Source: Globodera rostochiensis
Lineage: Eukaryota > Nematoda > Chromadorea > Rhabditida > Heteroderidae
Length of the DNA: 64,000 nt
NCBI GenBank assembly: GCA_018350325.1
Contig: JAEVLN010000005.1
Span: 4,066,393 to 4,130,392, forward strand
Reading direction: 5' to 3'
Within the stretch, counting starts at the first letter, position 1. Every line of letters starts with the position of its first letter. Below the pieces are notes generated by a model that was given only the letters and a program-made list of their open reading frames with translations, did no database searches and was not told where the DNA came from. A program made the translations under genes and the position numbers. Of the stretch, positions 34,277 through 45,279 are shown piece after piece.

Positions 34277-35310
34277 ATGAACGAGTTTTGGATTTTAATT
34301 TTGATGCCATTCTTTGCAACAAATTCACTCGACAAAGCCGAATGCGTACAATTGGAGGAAACGCCACTAAATCCAATAGATGAAATATTCGGAGAAGGCT
34401 GGTGGGACAATGACAAAGCCGAAGAATGGCATAAATTAACGCTTGAACAAAATTCCCTTCACCAAATCTACCGGCAGAACACCCAAATTGGACAAATCGA
34501 ACCCAATTCAACTGATCAGCTTGGACAAATTGAACCCAATTCAACTGATCAGCTTGGACAAATTGAACCCAATTCAACTGATCAGCTTGGACAAATTGGA
34601 CCCAATTCAACTGATCAGAATCCTCCTCTCACAGAGTCTGATCACTCTGATAATGCCGAAGATGAGCGAAAACGTAAAATTCTCGACAAATTCCACGCCA
34701 TAAAAGAAGAATTAAAGCAAAAAGGAAAATTTCCTTGGAAAGAAAGAAATCAAATTGAGAAAGAAATTGCTAAACATTTAAAAGTCAATAGCTCAAAAAT
34801 ATATAAATGGAAAAAAGAATTTGGCCTAAGTCGAAAAGTGTTATATGAAAAAGAAGAACGTAAACATTTGGTAGAGAAATTTGATCAAATGAAAGCCGAG
34901 TTAACGCAGGCCGGACTCAAAAACTCTTATTCAAATCAAATAAATAAAATTGTCGCAAAAGAATTGGGCATCAGTTTTGTAACAATTTACAAATGGAAAA
35001 GTGAACTTGGCCAATCCAGTGAGAATTTTGATTTTTTTATTTATTTATATTAATTAAATTCTTTTACAGCACCAAATAACATTCCTACAGTAAACAAAAG
35101 GAATTGTTGAATTTTATTATAAAATTAAGGACAAAAATTCTAAAATGAGTGACGAGGAAATTTCCAAAATGTTGAAAATTGGAAGAAGCACTTTGGTTAG
35201 ATGGAAAAAACAATTTGAACTACTGCAATTTCATCCAAAGTCTGTCGATTCTGTGGAAGAGAATGCCACGGCAAATGTTGAGAAAATTCGGAAGAAAAGT
35301 TTCAAAATTA
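34277..35310 (+). pseudogene. Secreted HTH-repeat family, copy 10 (exon 2 frameshifted)
   Basis: Exon 1 (34277-35018) is open: signal peptide MNEFWILILMPFFATN; IDEIFGEGWWDNDKAEEW; four 11-aa units (GQIEPNSTDQL, 33-bp period) at about 34485-34618; modules KHLKVNSSKIYKWKKEFGLS and KELGISFVTIYKWKSELGQ. The splice sites are kept (acceptor cttttacag, exon 2 from 35070), but one base is missing near 35080, giving a stop at 35108-35110. The product would be about 260 aa without module 3. The decayed module 3 and tail are visible to about 35310. A two-module secreted protein could still be made. Confidence 0.7.
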
Positions 35311-36027
35311 ACTTTTAGATTTAGATTTGTCCTGAGTGATCAGGCAGATTCTTACATTTTCTTTGGACAAAGAAACCTCTGAATTTAGGGAAAAATCTCA
35401 TTTATTATAAGAAAATTCGATAGTTTTTGAATCCGTCCCGCGTTAATCCTCCTTTCATTTGATTCGACTTAGGCCAAATACTTCTTTTCATTGGTTTATT
35501 GTGCGAACATTTACATTAAATCTTTCAACGATTTATTTGTCTATTTCTTTTCATGAATGGCTAAAAATTTGAAAAACAGCCCAATTTGTTACTTTCTTTC
35601 TTTGGCTGTTTTCGCAAATTAAAAAACACGAAAAAATTTTGTTATAAACTGTTTTGACTGAAAATTCTAAGCTTTTTATCTTTGGAATTTTCTCCTTGAC
35701 ATTTTCTCAATTAATTCTCAAAAATTTTAATTTTTGAACTATGGTTGCTACCGATCCCGAGCCCCAACTCTCGATCGGCATTTTTGGTACATATTTCGGC
35801 ATTTTTGGTACATATTTCGGCATTTTTGGTGCATATTTCGGCATTTTTGACATATTTTGGTGCATATTTGGGCCTTTTTTGGTGCATATAAATCCGAGCC
35901 TTAATTATAATTATTGCAAATTTATTTTAAATGACTTATAAAAAAAGAAACATTTTAAAATTTATATTTCAAAAAGTTTAAAAAATGCCTTCTCTCATCG
36001 GCACAAATTCGATCATTGACCATTCAT
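35311..36027. other. No gene; ATTTTTGGTACATATTTCGG satellite
   Basis: 35770-35890 is a tandem of about 20 bases (catttttggtacatatttcgg, five copies). 35420-35480 contains a short inverse scrap of family module 1/2 text. The remainder is AT-rich with 3'-flank sequence of copy 11. Confidence 0.45.
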
Positions 36028-36985
36028 TCAAATACTCCCCAAATTCGAGCTCCCAATTTCTTGAACATTTGCCGCGACATTCTTTTCCACAGAATGTCCA
36101 TCGACAGAATTTGGAAGAAATTTCTGTCGTTTAAATTGCCTCTTCCATCTAACCAAAGTATCAGTTCCAATCTTCAACAATTTAACAATTTCCTTGTCAC
36201 TAATTTTAGGATTTTGGTCCTTAATTTCATAATAACGTTTCATCATTTCCTTTTGTTCGCTGTGGGCGTATTTATTTTGTGGTTCTGAAAAAAGAATTGT
36301 TAATTAATATAAATATAATAATAAAATTTGGCTTGAAATATTCACTGATTTGGCCAAGTTCACTTTTCCAACTGCAAATTGTTCCAAAACTGAGGCCCAA
36401 CTCTTTTGCGACAGTTTTATCAATTTCTTTCTTATAAGAGTTTTTGAATCCGGCCCGCGTTAACTCGGCTTTCATTTGATCAAATTTCTCTATCAAATTT
36501 TGTCGCTCATTTTTTGGATTTCTTCGACTTAAGCAAAATTCTTTTTTCCATTTATATATTTTTTTGCGATTGACTTTTAAATGTTTTGCAATTTTTTCCT
36601 CAATTTGATTCCATTTTTTTGTTGGATATTTTCCTTTTTGCTTAAATTCTTCTTTCATTGCGTGGAATTTCTCGATAATTTTACGTTTTCGCTCATCTTC
36701 AGCATTATAAGAGTGATCAGACTCTGTGAGAGGAAGATTCTGATCAGTTGAATTGGGTTCAATTTGTCCAATTTGGGTGTTCTGTCGGTCGATTTGGTGA
36801 TGGACATTTTGTCCAAAGTTTGTTGGCGCCGGCATTTTCAAATCTTCGGCGGCTTCACCTTTGTCCCACCAGCCTTCTCCGAATATTTCATCAAATGTTT
36901 TGAGTTCCAATTTTACGGTTTCGGCTTTGTCCAGGGAATTTGTTGCGATGATTGACCCAAAAATTAAAATCCAAAATTCATTCAT
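36028..36985 (-). CDS. Secreted HTH-repeat family, copy 11 (intact)
   Basis: Exons 36985-36346 and 36284-36028 (donor GTGAAT, acceptor TTTTTTCAG, 61-nt intron) give 298 aa. Signal peptide MNEFWILIFGSIIATN; FDEIFGEGWWDKGEAAEDLK; one GQIEPNSTDQNLPLTESDHS unit; modules KHLKVNRKKIYKWKKEFCLS, KELGLSFGTICSWKSELGQ and VKLLKIGTDTLVRWKRQFKR; tail FLPNSVDGHSVEKNVAANVQEI. The weaker donor (GTGAAT) is unusual for the family. A member of the GEA(A)EDLK subgroup. Confidence 0.8.
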
Positions 36986-37619
36986 TTTATGATAAGGGAT
37001 TTATATGAGAATATTTTGTAAATGAAATAAAATAAATAAAATGGTGAATTGTTTAGCCCAAATTAATGCAAATAAGAAAATTTTTTGGAATTACTCAGAA
37101 AATCGATAAATGGTGGCAATCATTTTCTAAATTTCTGCCAACCCTAAATTATTGATCACAATTGGAGAAAGTGGTGACAATTTCCGGTCGGGAGACCGGA
37201 TTATCAGAATTACCAGGGCTAATCTGAATTTAGAGAGATTTTATAAAATACAAATTAATTTAATAGGAATTAATGAGATTTTATCAGATTTTGTTCAGCA
37301 AAATAAAAAAATTTTTTAATTATAATCTCTCAAACATTCAATGATTATAGGAGATATTTTTTTGCGCATTAGTTTCGGGTATGTGACCAGAAAATGGTAG
37401 TTTTTTTGAAGATTTTAACGAGATTTGTTAAGAAAATTTGATCAAATTTTGTATTTGCCACTTTTCCAAAGTCTAAAACTATTCAAAAAATTAAACAATT
37501 CCTTCAAAAATTTTACTGTTTGATCGGCAATAATACTCGGGCCTTATTTTGTCTAAAATTTGCCGCGCTTGAATTGAAATGTCATAATGTTTTATGCCAA
37601 ATTTGAATAATACCAGACT
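36986..37619. other. Upstream flank of copy 11, no other gene
   Basis: 36986-37190 is the subgroup's flank (gataagggatttatatgagaat..., aatttccggtcg), shared with 32909-33110 and 61290-61494. The rest is AT-rich and unassigned. Confidence 0.45.
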
Positions 37620-37870
37620 ACTTACGGATTAATATCCACCTCTGATCCCTCACTTTTGCCCCAAGCTTTCAAGTCTTATGTTGGGTTCATTCTCGAATAC
37701 GGTTCTGAATTATGGTCCCAATGCGCCAAAAACCGTATAAACAAAATCGAAAATGTTCAAAAGTATTTTACACGAGTCGTCCTAATAAAATCTAAATGCT
37801 CAGCTCTTTCATACAATAATCGCCTTAGCAATGTTCGGTTTTTCTTGTTTTTCGCCTTTCCGCGATTCAG
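37620..37870 (+). pseudogene. LINE reverse-transcriptase C-terminal fragment
   Basis: The frame from about 37640 reads LPQAFKSYVGFILEYGSELW, then NRINKIENVQKYFTR and a YNNRL motif. This matches the conserved segment after the palm of non-LTR retrotransposon reverse transcriptases (YxSYVRPxLEYxSxVW...IexVQrrfTR...Y..RL). There is no catalytic domain, so it is a 5'-truncated copy. Confidence 0.7.
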
Positions 37871-37937
37871 TTTTTGCACCATTTTTTCTTAACTAATTCC
37901 ATAAAAATTCAAAATTTTAACACCCCCCCCCCCCCTC

Positions 37938-38122
37938 GAACTCGGCTTTCATTTGATCAATTTCTCTACCAAATTTTTTCGCTCATGTTTTTCGTTTGAA
38001 GTAATTTCTTTGCTTATTTCGTTTTGTTCTTCTCCATTTTTGGCATTATCAAAATGATCAGACTTCGTGAGAGGAGGATCTGATCAGTTGAATTTGGTTC
38101 AATTAGTCCAGAGTGATCAGAC
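37938..38122 (-). pseudogene. Fragment of HTH-repeat family (repeat joined to linker)
   Basis: From 38122: GQIEP-like repeat, ESDHFDNAKNGEEQNEISKEITSNEK, then a jump to the RKNLVEKFD linker of module 2, so module 1 is deleted. It is closest to copy 5 (same SDHFDNAKNGEEQ). It is bounded by a C-run at 37921-37935. Confidence 0.65.
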
Positions 38123-38306
38123 CGGGAATCGCAAAACCGGCCAAACCGAAAACCGGTACCGCCGGTTAAAACCTTTTGCTCTACCCTATTTGAGATTTCG
38201 TAAAATTTTCCTGGGCCAAATCAATAAATATTCCTGACATTCGTAAATATTTTTTCTGCTATTAAGCATCATTTTTTAAAAAATGGCGATTGATTGTGAA
38301 TAGTAG

Positions 38307-38491
38307 TGTTCGGTCGGTACGGGAAAGGACCGACGCTTTTTCGGTACGGTACTCAGGCATCGGTACTTTACCGAATAGTACCGACCGAACTTTTTCGAAA
38401 AGTACCGATACTTTCGGTACCGGTACTTTTTCGGTATTTTACAGGAAAGAACCGACCGAAACTTTTTGAGAACCGAAGGTACCAACCGAAC
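38307..38491. repeat. Small palindromic element rich in GGTACCGA
   Basis: Ends GTTCGGTCGGTAC and GTACCAACCGAAC are inverted. The interior repeats TCGGTAC/GTACCGA. Probably a MITE; no target duplication was established. Confidence 0.45.
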
Positions 38492-38573
38492 AAAATTTGA
38501 GTCCCGAAAAAAGTACGGAACGGAAAAATGTGGTAATATATTTGAATTTTTTCAATGAGTATGCATAGTCTTA

Positions 38574-38735
38574 CGTAGCTCAGTGGTTAAACTGTTTGGC
38601 GAAAGTCTATTTTGTCTTAAGTTCGAGTCCTTGAGTGAAATTCCTCTTTATTCTTTTGCTTGAATGTCCTGGTGGTGTGATGGTGAGTGATGTGGGCTTC
38701 CCGCCGGGGGTTCAAACCCCGACGGTGTAAATAGT
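38574..38735 (+). repeat. Two adjacent tRNA-like sequences
   Basis: 38586-38630 has a D-arm-like GTAGCTCAGTGGTTAAACT and T-arm-like AGTTCGAGTCC. 38660-38730 has a second weak tRNA-like fold with CGGGGGTTCAAACCCCG. Neither forms an acceptor stem, so SINE heads or tRNA pseudogenes. Confidence 0.35.
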
Positions 38736-39432
38736 TTTTTCTGTTTTTCAATTAACTTTATGGGAAGAAAAAATTTTCAAAAATCTTTTTAAATATTTGA
38801 TTTTAAAATATTAAGGTAACCTATTTTTTGCTTCAGCGAATTTTAGCCCCCCGTACATATGGAGCGGTTGGCTGCCAAGTGAGCGCTGGCCAAGTGAGGT
38901 CCAGCCATTTAAGTCCCAGAGCCAAAAAATGGGCTCTTTGAAAGGATTGAAAATGGCAACAAAAAAAGCCTATGTAGCGTGTGCAGAGAAAGTAAGAGGC
39001 CAAAATTGTGAGTATGTTAATTAAACCATAAATCAATCCTAATTAGATGCAAACAAACATTGTTTTAAAAATTGGTACGGCGGCATACGACCATGCCTTG
39101 GATTTCATAAAACCGAACAAAATCACTATCTCGAATAGAGCTGAACGCATGAACAACGCCAAACATCAAAACCGCACGGAGGACCCCTACCCCCAGCAGA
39201 ATCGGGAGGAAACATTCTCAAAAAAATCTTGGCGGTCACTAAGTCGCATTTTCCACCATCATTCATTTGCCACAGTAACCTTGATCCAACTCCCCTATTC
39301 GCATGACCAAAACCGATCAGCAAAAAAATTCACTTTCGCTCACGTCTTCCCCCACCCGATGCCAAAATATCTGTCGCCTAACATAATGATCAAACCCTGC
39401 TAATTAAACGTTTTGAGACTAAGATTTATTTA
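38736..39432. other. Dispersed repeat shared with 16150-16380
   Basis: 38868-39060 matches 16160-16370 (ggttggctgccaagtgagc ... gtgagtatgttaattaaac). 39385-39440 (aatgatcaaaccctgctaattaaac) is the shared 3' flank of copies 6, 13 and 14. The 118-aa ORF (39047-39403) shows no recognisable domain and is left unassigned. Confidence 0.45.
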
Positions 39433-39750
39433 TCAAAAAGGATGATTCTGATCAGTTGAATTGGGTTCACTTTGTCCAGAGTGATCAGACTCTGTGAGAG
39501 GAGGATTCTGATCAGTTGAATTGGGTTCAATTTGTCCAATTTGGGTGTTCTGCCGGTCGATTTGGTGAAGGGCATTTTGTTCATGCGTTAATTTATGCCA
39601 TTCTTCGTCTTTTTCATTGTCCCACCAGCCTTCTCCGAATATTTCATCAATTATTTTGAGTTGTTTTTCCTCCAATTGTACCGATTCGGGTTTTTCAAGT
39701 AAATTTGTTGCGAAAAATGACACCAAAATTAAATTCCAAAACTCATTCAT
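39433..39750 (-). pseudogene. Secreted HTH-repeat family, copy 13 (5' half only)
   Basis: ORF of 105 aa: signal peptide MNEFWNLILVSFFATN, IDEIFGEGWWDNEKDEEW, one full 20-aa repeat and most of a second, then an early stop where the gene joins the shared 3' flank. All three modules are deleted. The open frame would yield a small secreted peptide with repeats only. It is nearly identical to the N-terminus of copy 14. Confidence 0.65.
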
Positions 39751-41989
39751 TTTATTTGGGCAAATAAATTGTTAATTTAGAGAGATTTATTTGAAATTCC
39801 TTATTTTATAATTTAAACTTCACATAAATCATATTTTTTAATAATATTTTACCCGAAGCAATCAAAATTTTTCCTAACCTTTTGAACCGGAACCGAATCA
39901 ATAAATATTCCTGACATTTCGTAAATATTTTCCTACTAATTGTCATCATTTTATGCAAATGGCAATCGACTGTGATAGCCAAATGAAAATATATTAAGCA
40001 CCAGGGATGTAAACTGATGCGGAATTAAATTTCCGGACCGAAGACGGTGGTATATTATAAAGATTTGTCAGCGCAAAAATAGCATTTTTTTAGTGTCGGC
40101 GCCAAAGTGGCCGCGCCAAAATGAGCGGCGCCAAAACGACACGGCGCCAAACAAAGCCGCGCCAAACCGCCGCGCCCAACTGTCCGGATCAGGGCTGGAC
40201 GCAATCGGATACAATTTTTCAATCTTTATAAAAACTTTTTTAGTAGTTATTTTTAATTAATGTTATTTAAGGTTTTGAATTAGATGGTCAATAAATAATT
40301 ATTTGTTGTTACTCACTTTTTAAATTAACATTTCTATTGGATTCAAAGAAATAGAAGCTCGTAATATTTTTCTTTTAAGTTTATTAATTATGTCTTATTT
40401 TAACTTTACAATTTTTTTAGTCTTGTCGAAAAATATGGTTAAAAAACTCACATTTCATGCAAAAAAATAAAATTTACTGCATTTTTGAACATTTTGTAAA
40501 GTGTGTGTCCTTATTTTTGAAAGCAAAATGCCAGCAAAATCTTATTTTTGACCTTCACTGTCCTTATTTTGCAAAATTTTCGATGGCACCCCTGATTTAT
40601 GGGGACCTTTCAGAGGGCCACCATACTTTAAGCGTAAAAATTAATCAATTAAGCTTCCGAATTTTCATAAACAAAAATAGGTTTACGAAAGTGTCAATGA
40701 TGCCCGGGACAGTTTTTTACAAAAATATTGCAATCTTTGTTAAGAAAATTGAAGCAAAAATCCAGAAAGATGTAATGAATTTTTTCAAAATCATGTTTTT
40801 GTTAATTAAAAAATATTTTAAATTTATCTAAAAAATTTTTTTATTGGCGGAAGAATATACGGCTAGAGAAAAAATGATAAGTGCGGGATCAATAAGCTTG
40901 TTAGGCGGGCGCTCCTTTGCCGTCCCCACTCTCTGCATGAAATTTTCGGTGTTTGACCACAACAGCGTCCGTACTGTTGCGGCGTCGTGGCCGTGTAGCT
41001 GCAAGCCGCGCTTAAGACTACTATAGTCTGGGCGGCTTTATCCTCTACCTTAATCTTGCGGCTGTTTCGGCTGGCCATTTGATGGTTCACTGGCTGCCGG
41101 AGGCGGCAACAACTTCACTTGCTCATCCGTCCCCACGGCAGTCTCTTCTGGTCCACTCGCGCCAGAGGCGGCAACGGCTCGTCCCCGAAGGCTAACGCCC
41201 CCAATCGCTGCCGGTAGCGGCACTGAAGTTGTTGCTTGTGCCGACGTGCAAGCCGACCTCGCGGCATCCTCATTTGCTGTCGGTAGCGCTGCCTGCGGCC
41301 CTTGCGCCCACGCGGCTGCTGTCATGCATTTCCAATGAATCCACCGGCTTTTTTAGAATTATGTGATTTATGGGGGCATCATATTCCTGGATTTCTGCAT
41401 TTTTTGTGATTTTTTTTCAAGAAAACAAGTTTTTTAGCATTCTAGGGCACGGGTGGGTCAGCGGTGTCGGGCGCCGCAAATTGTTTTTCTTGCACCATAA
41501 TTTAATTTTGATTTTTGGTTATTATTTTGAAGAAAAAAATTTCAACCCAAAGAACCGAAACCCGACCCGAGGTTTTTTGGGTTGACCCGATCCAAAACCC
41601 GACCCGATATTTTTTCGACCCGGAACAACCCTGATCTAACCACACGTTAACTTCAATTACAACCACTTACCACTACACCACCACTAGAGTGCTAACGATC
41701 AAAAACCTCACTATGAAGGGGTGCTTTTTCGTTGTTTTTTTCGTTAAAATCGTCATTAACGTAACACGGAACGAAACAATAAATCCATTTAACGAAACAC
41801 GAAACGATTTTCCAATTTTGAATTAATACAATTCACAAGTTTTTCATTTCATTTTTTTATTGGACGAATTGACTGAAATCTAAAAATGTATAACTTTGTT
41901 CAAAGCTGAGTGATCTTAATTACTTTAGTGCAGAGTGGAAATTCCAAAAAAATAACGCCAAAAATTTTTAATTATTTTAAATCAGTTAA
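39751..41989. other. Flank of copy 13, then non-coding sequence
   Basis: 39751-40003 is the family upstream flank. 40004 (cagggatgtaaact) begins another repeat. 40095-40195 is a short tandem of GGCGCCAAA(A). 40450-40830 contains a 124-aa AT-rich ORF without recognisable features. Confidence 0.4.
40880..41335. other. GC-rich island without recognised gene
   Basis: This stretch is far richer in G+C than its surroundings. It has a 91-aa - strand ORF of low complexity (Ala/Pro/Gly-rich) and overlapping ORFs. Repeated ctgccgg(t/a)agcggca words (41090, 41205, 41280) suggest a degenerate tandem repeat. No function is proposed. Confidence 0.35.
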
Positions 41990-41997
41990 CTGTGCGG

Positions 41998-42717
41998 TAG
42001 GGTTCGGACGGGCGCCCGGTTCGGGCGGGCAACGGGCGGGCATTCGGCCGGGCGGGCGCCCGACTAGGAAATATTCGATCCGGGCTAAAGCCCGGTATTC
42101 GCCCGGCAAAGCCCGCCCGGCTCCTTTTAGGTAGCCCGGAAAAAAGCCCGCCCGGCCCCAAAAAACCGAATATTTTCCGAATATTTTTTGTCATTTTTGC
42201 AAGTAGGGAACCCCTTTGTTTTGCAAAATTCGTATTTTTTGGACCAATTTTATTTACAAATTGTCATCAAAAATCAAAAAAATTTCCCGGCGGCGCCTAT
42301 CGGCACCGCCGGGCCCTCGCATTCGTAAAAACTTAAAAAAAAGGTACCATATTTTTAAATTTTGTATGAAAATCTCTTAACAAAATGAGTTAAAAATTCA
42401 AAAATTTCTCGGCGGCGCCTATCGGCACCGTCGACCCCCCTCCAGAATCTGGGGCCTCAAAAATTACTATTCGGGTGGTTTTTAGCGAAAATACGATGCA
42501 ATATGGCTCTAAATTACGATATTTACGATTACGATACGCTACACATCCCTGGTCTATATCGTACATGATCAGGAATGATCAATCTCTAACTTTTAAGCTG
42601 TTTCAAAAAATTTTTAAATATTAGCCTTTCGGGTTGCCCGGAAAAAAGCCCGCCCGGCCACTTTCGGGTTGCCCGGAAAAAAACCCGCCCGGCCCCAACC
42701 CGATTATCCGAACCCTA
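41998..42717. mobile_element. hAT-like MITE (8-bp duplication CTGTGCGG)
   Basis: The ends are TAGGGTTCGG and CCGAACCCTA. The 8-bp sequence CTGTGCGG is present at 41990-41997 and 42718-42725. The ends carry inverted tandem words of GCCCGCCCGG/CCGGGCGGGC. Two GATA-loop hairpins lie inside (42288-42311, 42410-42433). No coding capacity; the ORFs at its left end are repeat read-through. Confidence 0.75.
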
Positions 42718-43007
42718 CTGTGCGGATATTAAACAATAAATCAATCTTAATTAGATGCATATCACAAACATGGTTTTAAAAAATTGAAATTGATAAAATC
42801 CTGGTCTGCATAAAGCACCAGGACCAGGATAGCCTGAAAAACAGGATTTTATGGTCATTTACAAATCCTGATACGGGATCTTTCAAAGGTTTTTACAATT
42901 AATAATCAAACCCTGCTAATTAAACGATTTGAACTAAGATTTATTTTTCAAAAATTAAAAAAGCATTAAATGCCAAATCAATTTTTTTCACATCATTGCA
43001 CATTTAT

Positions 43008-44058
43008 TCAAATGTTCCCCGAATTTGAGCTTTCAATTTCATGAACATTTGCCGCGACATTCTCTTCCACAGAATGTCCTTCGACAGAATTTGGAAGAAA
43101 TTTCTGTCGTTTAAATTGCTTTTTCCATTTATACAAAGTGACTTTTCCAATTTTCAACATTTTTGCAATTTCCTCATCACTAATTTTAGGGGTTTGGTCC
43201 TTAATTTTATAATAACGTTTCATCAATTCCTTTTGTTCGCTGTGGGAGTATTTTTGGTTTGGTTCTGTAAAAGTTTAATTAATATAAATAAATAATAAAA
43301 TTGGGCTTGAAAAAGTCACCGGTTTGGCCAAGTTTTCGTTTCCACCTGTAAATTGTTGTAAAATTGAGGCCCAATTCTTTTGCGACAGTTTCATTTATTT
43401 GATTTGAATAAGAATTTTTGAATCCGTCCCGCTTTAACTCGGCTTTCATTTGATTAAATTTCTCCACCAAATGTTTACGTTCTTCTTTTTCATAAAACAC
43501 TTTTCGACTTAGGCCAAATTCTTTTTTCCATTCATATATTTTTTTGCGACTGACTTTTAAATGTTTAGCAATTTTATCCTCAATTTGCGTTCTTTCTTTT
43601 CTTGAATATTTTCCTTTTTGCTCAAATTCTTCTTTCATTGCGTGGAATTTGTCAACAATTTTACGTTTTTTCTCATTTTCAGCATTATCAGAGTGATCAG
43701 ACTCTGTAAGATGAGGAGGATTCTGATCACTTGAATTGGGTTCAATTTGTCCAGAGTGATCAGACTCTGTGAGAGGAGGATTCTGATCAATTGAATTGGG
43801 TTCAATTTGTCCAAGTTGATCAGTTGAATTGGGTTCAATTTGTCCAATTTGGGTGTTCTGCCGGTCGATTTGGTGAAGGGCATTTTGTTCAAGCGTTAAT
43901 TTATGCCATTCTTCGTCTTTTTCATTGTTCCACCAGCCTTCTCCGAATATTTCATCAATTATTTTGAGTTGTTTTTCCTCCAATTGTACCGATTCGGTTT
44001 TTTCAAGTAAATTTGTTGCGAAAAATGACACCAAAATTAAATTCCAAAACTCATTCAT
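43008..44058 (-). CDS. Secreted HTH-repeat family, copy 14 (intact)
   Basis: Exons 44058-43320 and 43264-43008 (donor GTGACT, acceptor TTTTACAG, 55-nt intron) give 331 aa. Signal peptide MNEFWNLILVSFFATN; IDEIFGEGWWNNEKDEEW (WWN instead of WWD); one 11-aa and two 20-aa repeats, the last with an extra residue (NPPHLTESDHS); modules KHLKVSRKKIYEWKKEFGLS, KELGLNFTTIYRWKRKLGQ and AKMLKIGKVTLYKWKKQFKR; tail FLPNSVEGHSVEENVAANVHEI. Both flanks are shared with copy 13 (39433-39750). Confidence 0.8.
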
Positions 44059-44293
44059 TTTATTTGGGCAAATAATTTGTTAATTTAGAGAGATTTATTT
44101 GAAATTCCTTGTTTATAATTTAAACTTACCATAAATTATATTCATTAATAATTATTTCACCCGAATCAATATTTTTCCTAACCTTTTCAACCGGAACCGA
44201 ATCAATAAATATTCCTGACATTTCGTAAATATTTTCCTACTAATACATCGTCATCATTTTTAGGCAAAGGGCGATCGATTGTGATAGCCAAAA

Positions 44294-44770
44294 TGACAAA
44301 GACGAAGAATGGAATAAATTAACGCTTGAACACAATTTCCATCACCAGACCGACAGAATACCCAAATTGGACAAATTGAACCCAATTCAACTGATCAGAA
44401 TCCTCCTCTCACAGAGACTGATCACTCTGGACAAGTTGAACACAATTCAACTGATCAGAATCCTCCTCTCACAGAGACTGATCACTCTGGACAAATTGAA
44501 CCCAATTTAACTGATCAGAATCCTCCTCTCACAGAGACTGATCACTCTGGACAAATTGAACCCAATTTAACTGATCAGAATCCTCCTCTCACAGAGACTG
44601 ATCACTCTGGACAAATTGAACCCAATTCAACTGATCAGAATACTCCTCTCACAGAGACTGATCACTCTGGACAAGTTGAACCCAATTCAACTGATCAGAA
44701 TCCTCCTCTCACAGAGACTGATCACTCTGGACAAATTGAACCCAATTTAACTGATCAGAATCCTCCTCTC
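44294..44770 (+). pseudogene. Family copy interrupted by the Polinton, left part
   Basis: It starts abruptly within KDEEWNKLTLEHNFHHQ (no signal peptide; a small deletion near 44345 also breaks the frame). It continues as about six tandem 60-bp units of the GQIEPNxTDQNPPLTETDHS type. The last unit is cut at CCTCTC, the target-site duplication, by the Polinton end. The array resumes at 59374. Confidence 0.85.
44765..44770. repeat. Polinton target-site duplication, left
   Basis: CCTCTC directly abuts the element terminus AGCAGCATATG. The same hexamer follows the right terminus at 59368-59373. Six-base duplications are the rule for Polintons. Confidence 0.9.
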
Positions 44771-45090
44771 AGCAGCATATGACGTCAAAACCTCGCGGGT
44801 ACCTCGCGGGTCTGAAAACTCGCGGGTCGTTTTTGATCATGCCGCCCCAACCCCAAACCTATTGAAGGGGTCAGATCCTTTGAACTTACCGCCACCTCAA
44901 ACCTATTGGAGGGGGTGGAGTCCTTTGAACATGCCGCCCTAAGCCAAAACCTATTTGAGGGGTCGGGGTCTTTGATCATGCAGCCCAAACCAAAACCTAT
45001 TGGGTCGTTTTTGATCATGCCGTCCCAAGCCAAAACCCATTGGAGTCCTTTGATCATGCCGCCCCAAAGAAAAGTTTTGAAAAAGGCGCG
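44771..45090. repeat. Polinton terminal inverted repeat, left
   Basis: 44771-44896 is identical to the inverse of 59242-59367. Beyond that the match continues imperfectly as subterminal repeats built on 'CCAAACCTATTGGAGGGG' and 'TTTGATCATGCCGCCC', with different copy numbers at the two ends. Confidence 0.9.
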
Positions 45091-45279
45091 GCTGGATTTC
45101 TGATCAAACACTCAAACCCCATTGGGCCCATTGCCAAATCCAAAATTCAATTTTCCCTCCCCCGCTCTCAAGGTCATTAGAGCACCTGTCAATCAAACTT
45201 TCGCCGCGCACCAAAAATTTTTCCTCTCACCTGTCAATCAAACTTCCGCCGCTGAAATTTGCAACATGGAAAATCGATT
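45091..45279. repeat. Inner inverted repeat with CACCTGTCAATCA sites (left)
   Basis: 45115-45250 matches 58375-58500 in inverse orientation (cattgggcccattgcca, ttttccctcccc, tcaaggtcatta). It contains CACCTGTCAATCA at 45183 and 45228. So the terminal repeat is effectively longer than the outer block, but at the right end it is separated from that block by unrelated sequence. Confidence 0.75.

Noticed and set aside
41982..42194. ORFs on both strands in the GCCCGCCCGG repeat
   Set aside because: Low-complexity read-through of the MITE end.
44294..44770. CRISPR-like array from the 60-bp units
   Set aside because: Units are contiguous coding repeats without spacers, homologous to the secreted-protein repeat.
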